Both the position numbers and the translations under genes were made by a program. This document shows, in pieces, positions 23,758-34,945 of a stretch of DNA of 64,000 nucleotides; positions within the stretch are counted from its first letter, which is position 1; each line of letters opens with the position of its first letter. The stretch comes from Zanthoxylum bungeanum. Taxonomy: Eukaryota; Streptophyta; Magnoliopsida; Sapindales; Rutaceae. Where the stretch lies: contig SKCR01023750.1 of the NCBI GenBank assembly GCA_019454045.1, forward strand, positions 1 through 64,000, written 5' to 3'. The notes beneath the pieces were generated by a model. That model was not told the DNA's origin, made no database searches, and was given only the letters and a program-made list of their open reading frames with translations.

Positions 23758-24445
23758 TGTTGGACAGTTATGACCCATAGCGTCACAATTTGTACAGATC
23801 ATGGTGTTGTTGTACAAATTAACTATGTGACAAAGGAGATTGCTCTCTTATCATTTGTGATTAAATCACCAAGATGTATAAATGATAGGAGTGATTGATG
23901 CCAGTCACTATTCATTGATTGATGGAGTTGATGTAAGTGGTTGGAGCCTTAAAGGCTTGACTTTTGGAAAGCGAAATATGTGTAATTAATTTTGGAAATT
24001 AATTATGTGTATTAGATACACTTTTTGGCAAAAAAAATACACAACACTCTTCTCTTTCTTCTAATCTCTCTCACGCCCATGGATGGGCTGTTTTCTCTTC
24101 TGGTTTCAGCTCAAAATCGTGAGCTAGAGGGAAGCAAAGTGTGATGTTTTATGGCAAAAAACATCAAGAGCTAGCACTCCAAGAGACATGCGAAGGTGAT
24201 AGGGAAGTCCACCCATGAGCTTGGAATCACCATGACAAAGCTTGGAGCTTGGAAGATGATCCAAAACTGAAAATGGAGGAGCATGGGACTGCTCACTCCC
24301 GAATGCACCAAAGAGGCATAAATAAATTTTTGTTGTCCAATGCGTCACTCAACCGATCGATGTGAGTATTTCGCAACTTTCTCGATTTGTATTTGTATTT
24401 TTTCTTGCTTTTTATTCGATCCTCAATACCGTAGAAACTCCAACA
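23758..24445 (+). repeat. Element C 5' LTR with large internal deletion
   Basis: Starts TGTTGGACAGTTATGACCCA and ends GTAGAAACTCCAACA, next to the PBS. At 688 bp it is about 1.37 kb shorter than the intact A-family LTR; the missing part lies after GATGTATAAATGATAGGAG (about 23890). The remaining right part is close in sequence to 44255-44790. Confidence 0.9.
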
Positions 24446-24446
24446 A

Positions 24447-24457
24447 TGGTATCAGAG
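24447..24457 (+). promoter_or_regulatory. Primer binding site of element C
   Basis: TGGTATCAGAG follows the 5' LTR after a single base, matching the initiator-Met PBS of element A. It confirms the plus orientation. Confidence 0.9.
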
Positions 24458-26021
24458 TAGAGTAAAAGCATGAAATATGACTTAGGGTTAAAATTTGGGT
24501 TAAATGATTTTGAGCATGATTTTATGAAATGGGATGAATGAATATTCTTAAATGTGTTTTAATTGAAGTATGATTTGATCAATTTGATGAAAAATTATTT
24601 GGAACATTTTTCCATAAAATTATTGGCTTGGCCGAATGGTACCCTAAATTGTGGTCTTGGTGATTTTTATTTTTTGAATCATTGGATGCCTTGAAAAATA
24701 ATTGGGAATGATGATTTAATGTTTAATTGGATTCAATTGGATTGGATATAAAAATTGGACATATAAATCCCTATTGCCGAGAGCACTTTGAGAATGTTTG
24801 GGTTTGATTTTTGTTAAATTATGTTGGACATGATTTAATTTTGATAAGCATGATTAATTATACAAATTTGTGTTTTGGAAATATTGATTTGGGTAATTAA
24901 TTGTGGAATACACTTTGTGTAATTAAATTGTGAAATTGGGTTTTTGTAATTTACTATTTTGGGCCTATTTTGTAAAAGTGGGCTTGAATGTTGTAATTGG
25001 GCTTATTGGGCTTGGTTGTACTAATTTGGGTTTAGGCAAAATTGGTTGGATCCAATTGGGCCCAAAACTGCTTCCATAAATCCCAAATGCGACTAATGGA
25101 CCTTTAAAGTTTAATTGGGCCTAATGGGCCTAAATTGATTTATAGGCTTATAGGGTGATTCCCGGATTGGACTTTGGTTATTGGGTTTGACCCGAGTTGA
25201 CCAAAAATCCACGCCTTAAGAAATTAATTGAAAGCCCATTGGACTTTAATTTAATTGACGTTGGACGTTAATCGGGCTTTGAGACCCGTAACGATTAAAT
25301 TTGGAATTTAAGTCGTAAAGGTTTATTAATAAAGTGTAGTATTTAATTTGGAATTAAATAATTGGATTAGTATTAAATACTTATTAAATTGGATTTAATT
25401 ATGTAGTTTAATTTAATTTGAGAATTCGTACTTTGAGTACTAATTCGCAAAATGAGTTTGACTCGCGCAAAATCAAATTGTTGTTTGAACATTGGATGGT
25501 CATTAATTATCGGATTAATTAATTTGATTAGATTGATTGATAACATGCTTGTGTGAATACATAGTTGCGATGCATGAATAATGTATATCATATGGATATT
25601 AGATGGGTAGGGTAATTTTAGAAATTATTGTAATAAATTTGGAATTTATTAATTGGACCGGCGTGTCCAGCCTTATTACCTCCTTATTCTTTGTATTCTC
25701 TTCTCACCTATTCCCCTGAATGTAAATGACGTTTCTTTAGAAGTGTAGTGTAACGGGTAGATGTAAATACTTGTGCTAGCTGGAGAGGAAAGAGAGAGAT
25801 TTGATCTAGGATCAATGTGTAAAGTATCCATCTGCATATCATTATTATTTATTCATATGCACTTTATTATGTATTTAGAATGCATATTTAAGGGTCTATG
25901 ATGATGACACCTTAACAAAGATAATAAATTGGTTGCCAATTTACAAGTGAAAAATCCTCAAATAATATTAAGCGTTTTTCCTTCCATTAAGTGATTCTTA
26001 TTCAAGATCCGAGATTGACAT

Positions 26022-26406
26022 TGGTTTATTGGCCAAAGTCAAGACCTTTGTCAGCCGAGGATGTGTTTGAATCACGAAGGCTTTGTTCCATATTGGTGTC
26101 TTGTCCAAGTTGTGGTTTGTTGGCCAAAGTCAAGTCCATTTCTTGTCCATCGACATTGATTACGAAGTTTTCCATGTTCAATAGGTTCCGCTTAACTGGG
26201 ATCACTAAGTTTGTTGTGTCAAAGCCAAGGCTTAGTTGATTCAGAAGAAAAAAGGTTAGGTAATATATTGGATATATTGGCATATACAAGATATATGTTT
26301 CAGACTTGGATGTCCACCTACTGCATCTAGGAATTGGATTGGATCCAATTGATCTTAGAGATTTGCCTAATTAAATATCATACAATTTGTTGGCCAAAGT
26401 CAAGAT
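26022..26406 (+). repeat. Fourfold GGCCAAAGTCAAG motif in element C leader
   Basis: TTTGTTGGCCAAAGTCAAG or a close variant occurs at about 26023, 26116, 26211 and 26388. The same four sites occur in element A, with matching order and similar intervals (about 95, 95 and 177 bases). Confidence 0.75.
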
Positions 26407-27988
26407 TGTGTGTTATTTAACGGGATCCTAGCCCGCTAGGAAATACGGTTTCCCGAGTATTCGACAGAGGGTTAGAGGCTCGCCTAAAAATAGTGGGAGG
26501 CAAGAATTAAATTTGCAATATTCGTTTAATAACTTGCCATACGCGCTCAATCAAATATCATTCGTCAAATAAATTAAATGTTAGTTGGACTAATATTTAA
26601 ATGTATGTTTTAAAACAGTTGGACTGTATTCAAACTAATTCAATAAATAATTGATTTTGTAATTGGATTATAGTAATCAATATAATTGAATTAACAAATT
26701 AAAAAGTATAGTTGATTATATAGTTTTTAATCATTATAAATAAAAGTACCTGAAATCGTTGATTAAATAGTTGGACTATTAGAATCAAGAGAAATTGAAA
26801 GATTGGTGTTTAAAGCATAATTTTAGGGAAAATGTGTTTAAACGACTTTAATTTTTCAAATTGGGAATAAAATTTTAGGATAGTCCTGGAAATAAATAAG
26901 TTACTTTATTTGATAAAATAACATCTTAGGCCTAACCCGGAGTTAAGCAAATAAGTAGAGCATGATCTTTGGATGATTTATGCAATGATAACGTTAGTGC
27001 TTAATCCATTACATTTGTCAAATAGACTCTTTAATTTCTTTATCAGAACTAAGGGTTAGATCCTAAAGTATGATATTGAAATTGAAGTATCTTCATAAAT
27101 CTATACTTATATTTTAAAAATACAAAATTGTAATAAATAACTCTTGGAGAGTTAATGAATATTCTCAAGAAAATAAAGTCAAACTTTGCAATTAGGTAAG
27201 TTGCGAAATGCGCACGTTACTTCGATATTCTAGAAGGCCAAGGGTTGGCCAAAAGCTTCTAGAGTGTTGAAAATGGCAAACACAAAAATCATTATTATCT
27301 TCTAGGAAGATAAAGGACTTATCCTAAAACATCTGCCTAAATTGTGGAAAACGAGATCGCGGAAGCGTGACTGCCATTTGGACAAAGCAGACAAGAATGA
27401 ATTAAAAACGAGTAAGGCTCTGACTTCAAATATGATTGTCATAAATATGTTCACTACTAGTATTAAAATTAGATTTTAAATACTTAGTGTGGTACATAAA
27501 TATGTTCTGATGTTCAGAATATGCTATGAGTAGGATACTTACTTCAGTTTAGATTAATCTGCGAATTGGAAACAGGACTGTAATATCTCGATCATCCGTA
27601 ACCTGCCCATCACAGTAAATAATTGTATGAAGCATGTTAATATTCATTTTAGGGTATGAAAATGATTTTCATGACTTAGAAATCTCGACCGGAGACTCGA
27701 GATAAATTTTCAAGTATTGACGCTTTTCCGTTATTTTCCTGTTTTAAATAGCTGTTAGTAAAATAGCCATAACTTTTTCGTTTTAACTCCGATTTTGAAG
27801 AGTAATATACCGTTTCGAAGGGAAATCATAGACGCACAAACTTCATGTTGGACATTGTTCCCAAAACGGATCCGAACTAAGTCAACCATCATCATTTCCG
27901 TGACAGCTACAGTGAATTGCGGGTTTAGTTAAGATTTTGCCATGTGGCTTAATCAAAACTTCTTTTCATCCAAAAAAATCAGCTCTTA

Positions 27989-27999
27989 CTATAAATAGG
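27989..27999 (+). promoter_or_regulatory. TATA-like box in F
   Basis: TATAAATAGG lies about 410 bases into F, followed by a pyrimidine-rich stretch. It is a plausible LTR promoter on the plus strand and is the main hint for the orientation of F. Confidence 0.45.
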
Positions 28000-28341
28000 T
28001 GGTACTATTCATCTTCTTCATTTCCAGCAGACAAAAACGTGAGAAAGAGAGCTTACCAAGCTAAATTTCATTTTCCCCCAAGTGATTCTATCTTCAAAAA
28101 AGTTTTGTGTGCCTTCAAGCTTAAAAAAAAAATCATGTAAAGTAAGCTTCTAAATCCACTTTTCTTCTTTAATTTTCAGATTTAAGTAAGATTTTAATTT
28201 CCCCAAATTCTGATACCCATAAACCCTAGAATTTCATATATGCAATTTGGCTTTAATTGAGTGATTAGCATCCATTATCATGCATTTTAGGTGTAATAAA
28301 CATGGATTTAGCTTGACTAAATAAAATGCCCAATTTCTCCC

Positions 28342-28342
<1 letters not shown>

Positions 28343-28377
<35 letters not shown>
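28343..28377. repeat. 35-base poly-C tract
   Basis: An uninterrupted run of 35 cytosines lies in AT-rich sequence of F, after CAATTTCTCCCT. No comparable run occurs elsewhere in the window. Its exact length could be affected by sequencing. Confidence 0.95.
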
Positions 28378-28378
<1 letters not shown>

Positions 28379-28583
28379 AATTTAACAATGTTAGAAGAAG
28401 GTTATTTTTGTTGTTTGTGTGTATGAAATATGATAATTCTTGTGTTGATAAGTAATTTATCATGAATATAGTTGTTGGAATTAAAATAATTTGATATGTA
28501 ATTATGGTAGCCTTAGCCGAATTTAAGGCTTGATAGGGGGAGATGAATTTGTTGTTTTTGGTAAAAGAAATAATGATGGTTAT

Positions 28584-30929
28584 TGTAGGACATAAAACTT
28601 GGGCGATGCATGCTATTCTAGGCTCGCGGCCTAGTGGTATTACGGAGTAGCCCACGGGGAACTAAACTGGATAACAATGGAGTCGCCACCCGATGTGAAC
28701 CGGGACAAAGATTTAAGGCCGCACTAACCCTTCGCAAGGGAAGACCTCAAACCGTCGGGTTCAGAATGGTCCCTTACTTATGTCACTTGTGATGATATGA
28801 TTTGTTTAATAAATTAACCGAGTGTACTCAATAATCATGCTCAAAGTATTTAGATCTAACATGCATTCGCTAAATAAATCTTATTCTATGTTTGCATGCT
28901 TGAAAGTTAGTATTTGAACGGAAAACACGATATCACACAGTGAGCATATTGAACCATTAAATAAACGAATCACTATTCAAACATAAACCTAAACTAATCA
29001 AAATAACATGCTTAAAAATAACATAATCATGTTTATACATTAAACAACAAAACTAAATTAAATCATGCTTAAAATAAAAAATAAACGACCTATAAACTAC
29101 AACATGCTAAATATACAAATTTGGATGAGACAAGATATGTGTATCTTAAGTGGTACGTGGCGTTGTATCCCGAGTGCAGACCGCAATACCGTCCATTCGG
29201 AATCAACTACGGAATTTTCGTCCCGATTTCCATTCGATATACCACAAAAGGGACCACACATCCCGCTCATCCAACAATCACATCATGCCTCAAATGACTC
29301 TCATGCAATAATATTTTAAAATAAATAAAATAAAACGAAAGAAGATAAGTAAAAAGGTGCCCTCAAGTCTAACCTATTTTATCATCTCACGAAAGGGGGT
29401 TAGACGTCCGTTGGAAGGGTGAATGATCCGCTACTTTTCCGATTTGCTAACTCAACGTCTTTCCTCATTGTTTCGCTGTTCGGGTTGTTGTTTTCACTCC
29501 GTTACGCTGCTGTTTATGGTCTCAATTTTCGGTGGTAAAGATGTAGTTTTTCTGGTCTGTTTTTAGCAGTTTTCTAGGCAGTTTACTGGGCAGTTTCTGG
29601 GACTGTTTGGGCAGTTTTAGTGTGCATTTTTTGCGTAGTTTGTGATGTAGTTTTAGGACAGTTTCTGGGTGTGTTTTTTGGGTTGTTTTGGGTGTGTAAG
29701 ATGCGGCAAATTAAGGCTTATTGAGTGGCAGGGTTCGCAAGGGCTGTTACGTGAAGTGTGGACTGGCCGAGCAGTTGTGTGAGCATGGATTGAGAGTTAA
29801 TGTGTGGGGTCTTGGTGCGTTTAAGGTGCGGCTGCTGAGTGGCTTACGTATTGTTATGGGCTATGAAGACTGATGGCGTGTGGAGGCTAGCAGTTTGGGT
29901 GAAGGTGTGGGGCTGTGGAGTAGGCGTTAAAGTAGAGGACGCGTGACTTTATAGCGTGAATTGGCAAGGCAGAACGTGGGCTGGTGTAGGGCAATGTGGC
30001 GAGGGGCACCTGGCAACGTGAAAGGTGGAGTGATGAGAGCAAACATGAGGGCTATGAGCTGGGCGCAAAGGGGACGCGTTTGTGGGGCATGTGGCACTAA
30101 AAGGGCAGATGTGTGATGGTTTGAAGCTAATTGAGTGGGCAGTAACAGTTTGGCTGAGGTTGTGGTTTGCGAGTGAAGAAGGCGGGCGTGAGTGCGAGAG
30201 CCATAAGCAAAATCTTAGGGTTTAATTGTTTTCTTTTGTCGAAATCAGAGAGAGGGTAGTCCACGGTTAGGGTTTATGTGTTTGTTTTCTTGTGGGAATC
30301 AGTCAGGGTTGAATGTGTGGGTTAATGGTTCTTTTTATAGGCCAAGAGAGAGAGGCTTAACTTATTTGAGAAGGAGAAGGATTTCTGTATTAATTGGGAT
30401 ATATTTTTTAATTATTATTTGATAGGGAAAATCTTTTAATTAGGGAAGTATTTTAAGTGAATTAGGAAAGCTTTTGATAGGATTTTATTTGATTTTATTT
30501 AATTTTGGTATGTGATTTATTTAATTTGGGAAAGTGATTTAATTTAATTTAAGTTTAATTTAATTGGTTTTAATTTATTTTAGTTTATTTGGATTTAATT
30601 TTAATTGGATTTAATTTTAATTTCACTTTAATTGATTTTAATTTGTCGCATGTATTTTAAATATTTTAATTATTTTGGATTGGACTTGGGTGTTTAGGTT
30701 TGGTTTATGGTTTGATAAGTGGTTTACGGGGTTTTGGGCCTAAGATAAGATTTGAAACGGAAGTCCAACTAGCAACCGAAGTCAAACAACTATAAAAAAA
30801 TCCAACAAAAATACCATTTTCCAATGTTACCCATCCAGCGTCCGCTTCCCGCGGCTTTCACAACTAAAGAGATAGTGCCTCCATACAAGACTCGTCATTG
30901 GGCTGATATGCGAAAATACAATGCCTACA
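28584..30929 (-). repeat. E2 3' LTR (2346 bp)
   Basis: Starts TGTAGGACATAAAACTTGGG and ends AATACAATGCCTACA. Aligns with 34946-37222. The sense-strand TATA-like box is the reverse complement of CTTTTTATAGG at 30331. Conserved family blocks such as GTATCCCGAGTGCAGACCGC (near 29166) recur in every E copy. Confidence 0.9.
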
Positions 30930-30933
30930 GTCG

Positions 30934-30943
30934 CCCCCACTTT
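30934..30943 (-). promoter_or_regulatory. Polypurine tract of E2
   Basis: Reverse strand AAAGTGGGGG lies four bases from the 3' LTR and fits a plus-strand primer tract. E3 has a similar AAAGTGTGGG at the same place (62441-62451). Confidence 0.7.
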
Positions 30944-31085
30944 GATGGGACTTGTACAGTGTGTGACAATGACAATTCCTATCAAAGTACGTGCAATGTA
31001 TTTTTACTTACCTGGCTCACCAGCTACCACATGGTCTGCCTGCTGTGTTGAGTTGATATGATGTTGAGGTGCTTCGACCCCTGGT

Positions 31086-31305
31086 CCATTCCCGAACCAT
31101 TGTTGTGATGTGGTCCATTCCCGAACCGTTGATGTGATGTGGTCCATTCCCGAACCGTTGATGTGATGTGATCTATTCCCAAACCGTTGATGTGATGTGG
31201 TCAATTCCCGATCCGTTGATGTGATGTGGTCCATTCCCGAACCGTTGATGTGATGTGGCCCATTCCTGAACCGTTGATGTGATGTGGTCTATTCCCGAAC
31301 CGTTC
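31086..31305. repeat. E2 tandem array 1, 29-bp unit x about 8
   Basis: Unit CATTCCCGAACCGTTGATGT followed by GATGTGGTC, starting at 31086, 31115 and so on to 31289. Most copies differ at one to three bases. A longer-period relative occurs in E3 (62590-62930). Short frames through it only translate the repeat. Confidence 0.95.
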
Positions 31306-31585
31306 TCCATTCTCGGAGTGCCATTCCAAGCGTGCCATTCTCGGCGTGTCCATTCCTGAACTTGTCCATTCCCGGACTATATCTCCATTCTCGGAGTGCC
31401 ATTCCTGGTGTACCATTCTCGGCGTGTCCATTCCTAGACTTGTCTATTCCCGGACTATATCTCCATTCTTGGAGTGCCATTCCCGGCGTGCCATTCTCGA
31501 CGTGTCCATTCTCGGACTTGTCCATTCCCGGACTATATCTCCATTCTCGGAGTGCCATTCTCGGGGTGTCCACTCCCGGACTAAA
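31305..31585. repeat. E2 tandem array 2, 78-bp unit x about 3.6
   Basis: Units begin CTCCATTCTCGGAGTGCCAT at 31305, 31383, 31461 and 31539, each 78 bases. Each unit is itself built from CCATTC[C/T]CGG-type submotifs. E3 carries the same family at 62920-63190 with similar but not identical unit composition. Confidence 0.95.
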
Positions 31586-31589
31586 ATGA

Positions 31590-31960
31590 TATGAGGTAAC
31601 GTGGGCCTCGCCCCCATAATGCCATACCGGCAAACTGATAGTGAACCAATATGGGCCTCGCCTCTAGAATGCCATACCCGGCAATGCTGATACTGATGCT
31701 AATGTGGGCCTCGCCCACAGAATACCTTACCCGGCAGAAACTGATCTGATGTAATATGGGCCTCGCCCCTAGAATGCCATACCCGGCAAACTGATACTGA
31801 GCCAATGTGGGCCTCGCCACCAGAATGCCATACCCGGTAAACTGATACTTAGCCAATGTGGGCCTCGCCCCCAGAATGCCATACCAGGTAATGCTTATAC
31901 TGATGTTAATGTGGGCATCGCCCCTAGAATTCCATACCCGTCAGAAACTGATCTGATGCT
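31590..31960. repeat. E2 tandem array 3, ~53-bp unit x about 6-7
   Basis: Repeats of GTGGGCCTCGCCCCCAGAAT and GCCATACCCGGCAAACTGAT spaced by roughly 50-56 bases. E3 has about three copies (63205-63370). The three arrays together fill ~870 bases just upstream (sense strand) of the PPT. Confidence 0.9.
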
Positions 31961-33171
31961 CAATGATTCCTTTTAGCATGTTGCATTTCCTCTCTCGAGA
32001 TAATCTTTGATAGGTAGATGTATATTCGTCCTCAAATGCTTTTGCGTCAAAGCCAGAGAATCTTCAAAGTACTCGATATGCTCAACTCCGATCGTCTGAA
32101 TAGGTGATCTGAACTAGACTCCTAGTATGTGTGTGCCAATGATCTTTCACAGCTTATTCCTTAAGCAAGCCAATTTGACGATTTCGTCTCGGAGAATCGG
32201 ACCAGTGGGTCTAACCAATCTGGATGTCTTAATCACATTTTGTGATTACTTCGGCATACTCAACATGATATGGTCTCTTGTATTTTGCTCATGTCTCTTT
32301 CTTTTCTTTCTTTTCACTCTTTTCTCTCTCTTCTTTTTTTCTTTTTCTCTTTTCTTTTCTCTTTTTCTTTTCTTGGCACACCTACCCTTTAAGGTAGCAT
32401 TTCTCCTCATGGTGGTCCTAATACTCGCCCATGGGTAGCTTCAAGCTTATCGATTATAGGCGGCCTGTTTTTTCCTTTTTTTCTTTTTGTCACAGAGACT
32501 TTTCTTTTCTTTCTCGACCATATCATATATCGTAGCGTACGTATTCCAGGGTGGACATCCAAGCAAACGGTCATTCACCGATCCACCATCTCTTCAACTA
32601 GTCATCTCATCAACCACTTAGGCTTCCACTGTTGAGATCCCATATTCAAGTGCTTTACGAGTCTAATCAAGATCAATCTATTCAGCATACCGGTGGAGAA
32701 CACTTCTCGCACTTATCATTTCTAAGGCTTCTTCCTATAGCACATAATGTCATCATTGGACATACATCTATTTATCAAAGACTTCTCTCTCACTCCATTT
32801 TTTTCCACTCACTTACTCCAAGGAATTCTTTCTCTCTGCTACTAACAATGTGTGCTTCGCCCCCAGGATCTATACCCGAAACTCAAACTCAAATGGGCCT
32901 CAACCCTCAGATTACTTCCCGAATCTTAACACCGATATGGACCTCAGCCCTAGGATTACTACCCGAATTCGATACTGTGCATTCACTGTTTCTGATTGGC
33001 TTGTCTTTGCCACTTTCTCTTTTCTTCTTCAAAACCTGTGAATACAAAACAATAAACACAAAACACACAAAAAGGAATGCAATAATAGGTTATATGTATG
33101 CATGCATGCATGATTTTTCATTATCCCGTTGGGTTAGGTCTTCTGCGGGTGACTATTTAGTCTTCTGTCCC
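31961..33171 (-). other. E2 non-coding segment between integrase remnant and arrays
   Basis: No protein-like frame on the sense (reverse) strand. It contains a CTTTT-rich pyrimidine stretch at 32283-32375. A long plus-strand open stretch (32632-33354) lies antisense to the integrase remnant and is not considered real. E3 shares the segment up to the window end. Confidence 0.7.
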
Positions 33172-33460
33172 TTAGGCAAAATACAGCTTCAGTTTGTCAA
33201 CATTGATTGGCTCGGTGAACTCATTCCCTTCCAAGTCCGAAAGTCTCACTACTCTATTTCCCATTACCTTCTGAACAATATATGGTCCTTCCCAGTTCGG
33301 TTTGAACTTTCCTCTCGGATCTGTCATCGACTACTTCGACTACTTAAGCACTAGATCACATTTTCTGATCTTGGTATGACGCACATTCTTATTGAATGCT
33401 CGGGCCAACCTCTTCTGATAGATCTGCATGTTATGTAAGGACTTCATCCTATTTCTTCAC
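33172..33460 (-). pseudogene. E2 integrase C-terminal remnant (Ty3/gypsy)
   Basis: The reverse strand reads MQIYQKRLARAFNKNVRH, TKIRKCDLVLK, then after a shift RGKFKPNWEGPYIVQKV, RVVRLSDLEGN and EPINVDKLKLYF before a stop at 33172. This is the C-terminal, SH3-like end of gypsy integrase (family AFNKKVRPRxFxxGDLVLK and KFKPNWEGPY). The catalytic core is missing: the gag remnant follows directly on the 5' side. It marks the 3' end of the former pol gene. Confidence 0.85.
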
Positions 33461-33469
33461 CTTTTTCTC

Positions 33470-33894
33470 CAAACTGTGGTACCATACCACAGGAGCTCCC
33501 TCGAGCGACATCCGAACATTTTTTGGACTTGGCGTTGTGATAGGCCCACCGAACTCATTACTAAGACTTACTTCTGCAAATGGACCCTCGGGTCTCCATT
33601 CCCGTTAAACTTAGAAATGTCTAAAATCTTAAAGTGGGCGGGAAACTGCTCCTCAAAAGTCATTATATCATAATCCAACAGGTCCTCGTTCTTTCCCTTC
33701 AACTTCTGAGTAACCATTTCCATTTGGTCACAGAGCTTTTGCATATCAGCCTGAGTCCCAGATATTCTCCCAGCAGCGTACTCGGCCATATCATCATCAT
33801 ATACCGGAGCATCATCATTCAAACAACTCGATGGGCCCTCACGCCTCTCGTTCTCAGATCCTCCCGCAGCGTGGGGAACAACAATGTTGGACAT
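33470..33894 (-). pseudogene. E2 gag N-terminal remnant (Tat/Ogre-like)
   Basis: The frame starts MSNIVVPHAAGGSENERREG and continues through DMQKLCDQMEMVTQKLKGKN to FEEQFPAHFKILDISKFNGN and GDPRVHLQK at 33568, where a frame break occurs; YVLVMSSVGLS and QRQVQKMFG are readable beyond it. The FPxxFKxxxxxKFxGxGDPxxHL motif is typical of gag in Tat/Ogre-type gypsy elements. Downstream it runs straight into the integrase C-terminal remnant, so a deletion removed the rest of gag and nearly all of pol. Confidence 0.8.
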
Positions 33895-34592
33895 GGCGGC
33901 GGTCAGAGCTTGTAGCTATTCAGTCATCTTAGCGAGATTTGCCTCGATCGGATCCATCTGAGACCCCTGATTAATGGATTCGTTCATATTCACTGAAGGT
34001 CTTTTGACTAATCTCCCCTCTTCTCTAACCCAACGGGAATCTATGTTGCCTCTTTTAAAGCCATGTGTCAGTACATTTGTGTGTGATGCATGTAATATAT
34101 AAAATTATAAAAAAGAAACTTTAAACTTCTTGGCCCATTATCATTTTAAAGTATTCAATCACACCATCGCGAGGTGCAAACTTGCCCCAGTTGAAAAGGC
34201 CCAACATGTTTACACTTTGCGATGATATGGCTAAATGACTTCAAATGATAAGAGGCCTATTCACAAAATGGCCCACCGGCATTTTAGAAGCATTTGGCCG
34301 AACTGTCAAAGGACACGAACTCGTCCCAATTTAAATGGCCCAACAAGTTCACATCTTTTAACAAAAGGTCCAACTGGATCCAAATGACGGCGGTCCAACA
34401 CATCAATATAAAATAAATAACTTCTACTTGTTCTTTATAGCTAAGGTTCACGAGTGGGTTCATGGGGCGCGGACAAGGGCTCTTGCTGTTGATGGTTTGC
34501 CCATAACTAGGACTTCCCACTCAAGGGTTCAAGCGACCAAGTGAGTGCACCCTTTTTATACCTTACGGTACGTGCCAACGAGTTATGGTGTG

Positions 34593-34860
34593 TGATTAAC
34601 TGTCGAATGGATTTCCCTTTTTAGATTTCCCAGAGGGATGGTGGAGCGAACTTTCTTAAATACCCAAGCCTATTAGGCTCTTATCGCTTGGTGACAGGAA
34701 TAAATAACGAGTCCTCCAAACTAGTCTATCACAACAAGTACGGGTAATGATTATCTAGGTGCCTTCACAGCTTTTCCTCGAAATGTAGTGAATGAAGGAA
34801 GACACCCAACCATCACATGGCTTTCACAAAGTCTTTGATTAACCCCCTCAACCCACTTTA
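34593..34860 (-). repeat. E2 copy of the leader block shared with copia B/D
   Basis: Plus strand GGGATGGTGGAGCGAACTTT, CTTAAATACCC, TAGGCTCTTATCGC, TTGGTGACAGGAATAAATAA, TAATGATTATCTAGGTGCCT and TCACAGCTTTTCCTC match D (reverse of 51440-51769) and B (10402-10700) in order and spacing. A TATAAAAAGG word in the copia copies is missing here. Confidence 0.85.
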
Positions 34861-34924
34861 GAAACGATCAATTAAAGCACAAATTATACACATCACAAGA
34901 CATGATTTCGGGGCCGATTCTCTA

Positions 34925-34942
34925 TCCCCAGTGGAGTCACCA
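34925..34942 (-). promoter_or_regulatory. Primer binding site of E2
   Basis: Reverse strand TGGTGACTCCACTGGGGA lies three bases inside the 5' LTR. It is unlike the initiator-Met PBS of the copia elements here. From memory it resembles the tRNA-Arg-type PBS of Ogre elements; that identification needs a tRNA comparison. Confidence 0.7.
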
Positions 34943-34945
34943 GAC

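Larger units (their letters stand above)
24446..27578 (+). pseudogene. Element C leader and decayed gag region
   Basis: Aligns throughout with element A from its PBS to the nucleocapsid knuckle. The leader (24458-26480) has no protein-like frame. The knuckle remnant NCGKR...KRDC is near 27350-27380 (TGGAAAACGAGATCGCGGAA), followed by a lysine-rich tail. The alignment stops at about 27578 where F begins. One open stretch (25991-26239) and its antisense counterpart (26289-26026) both overlap the repeated leader motif and neither looks like a known protein. Confidence 0.65.
33895..34945 (-). other. E2 untranslated leader
   Basis: Between gag and PBS. No protein-like frame is seen. It contains several GGCCCAACA-type words (34130-34390) and, near the PBS side, the block 34593-34860 shared with the copia B/D leaders. 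Confidence 0.75.

Noticed and set aside
26026..26289. Antisense open frame in element C (MENFVINVDGQEMDLTLANK) with a recognisable counterpart in element A
   Set aside because: The A copy has two stops, the sense frame over the same bases is equally open, and both overlap the repeated leader motif. Nothing favours coding over chance.
31284..31633. Overlapping open frames on both strands with serine/proline-rich repeated peptides
   Set aside because: They only translate the 78-bp tandem array, which stays open in several frames because the unit length is a multiple of three. The same holds for 62789-63203.
32632..33354. 240-codon plus-strand open frame, one of the longest outside the copia pol remnants
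   Set aside because: It runs antisense through the E2 integrase C-terminal remnant and pyrimidine-rich sequence; the reverse strand has clear gypsy integrase motifs and the plus-strand product has none.
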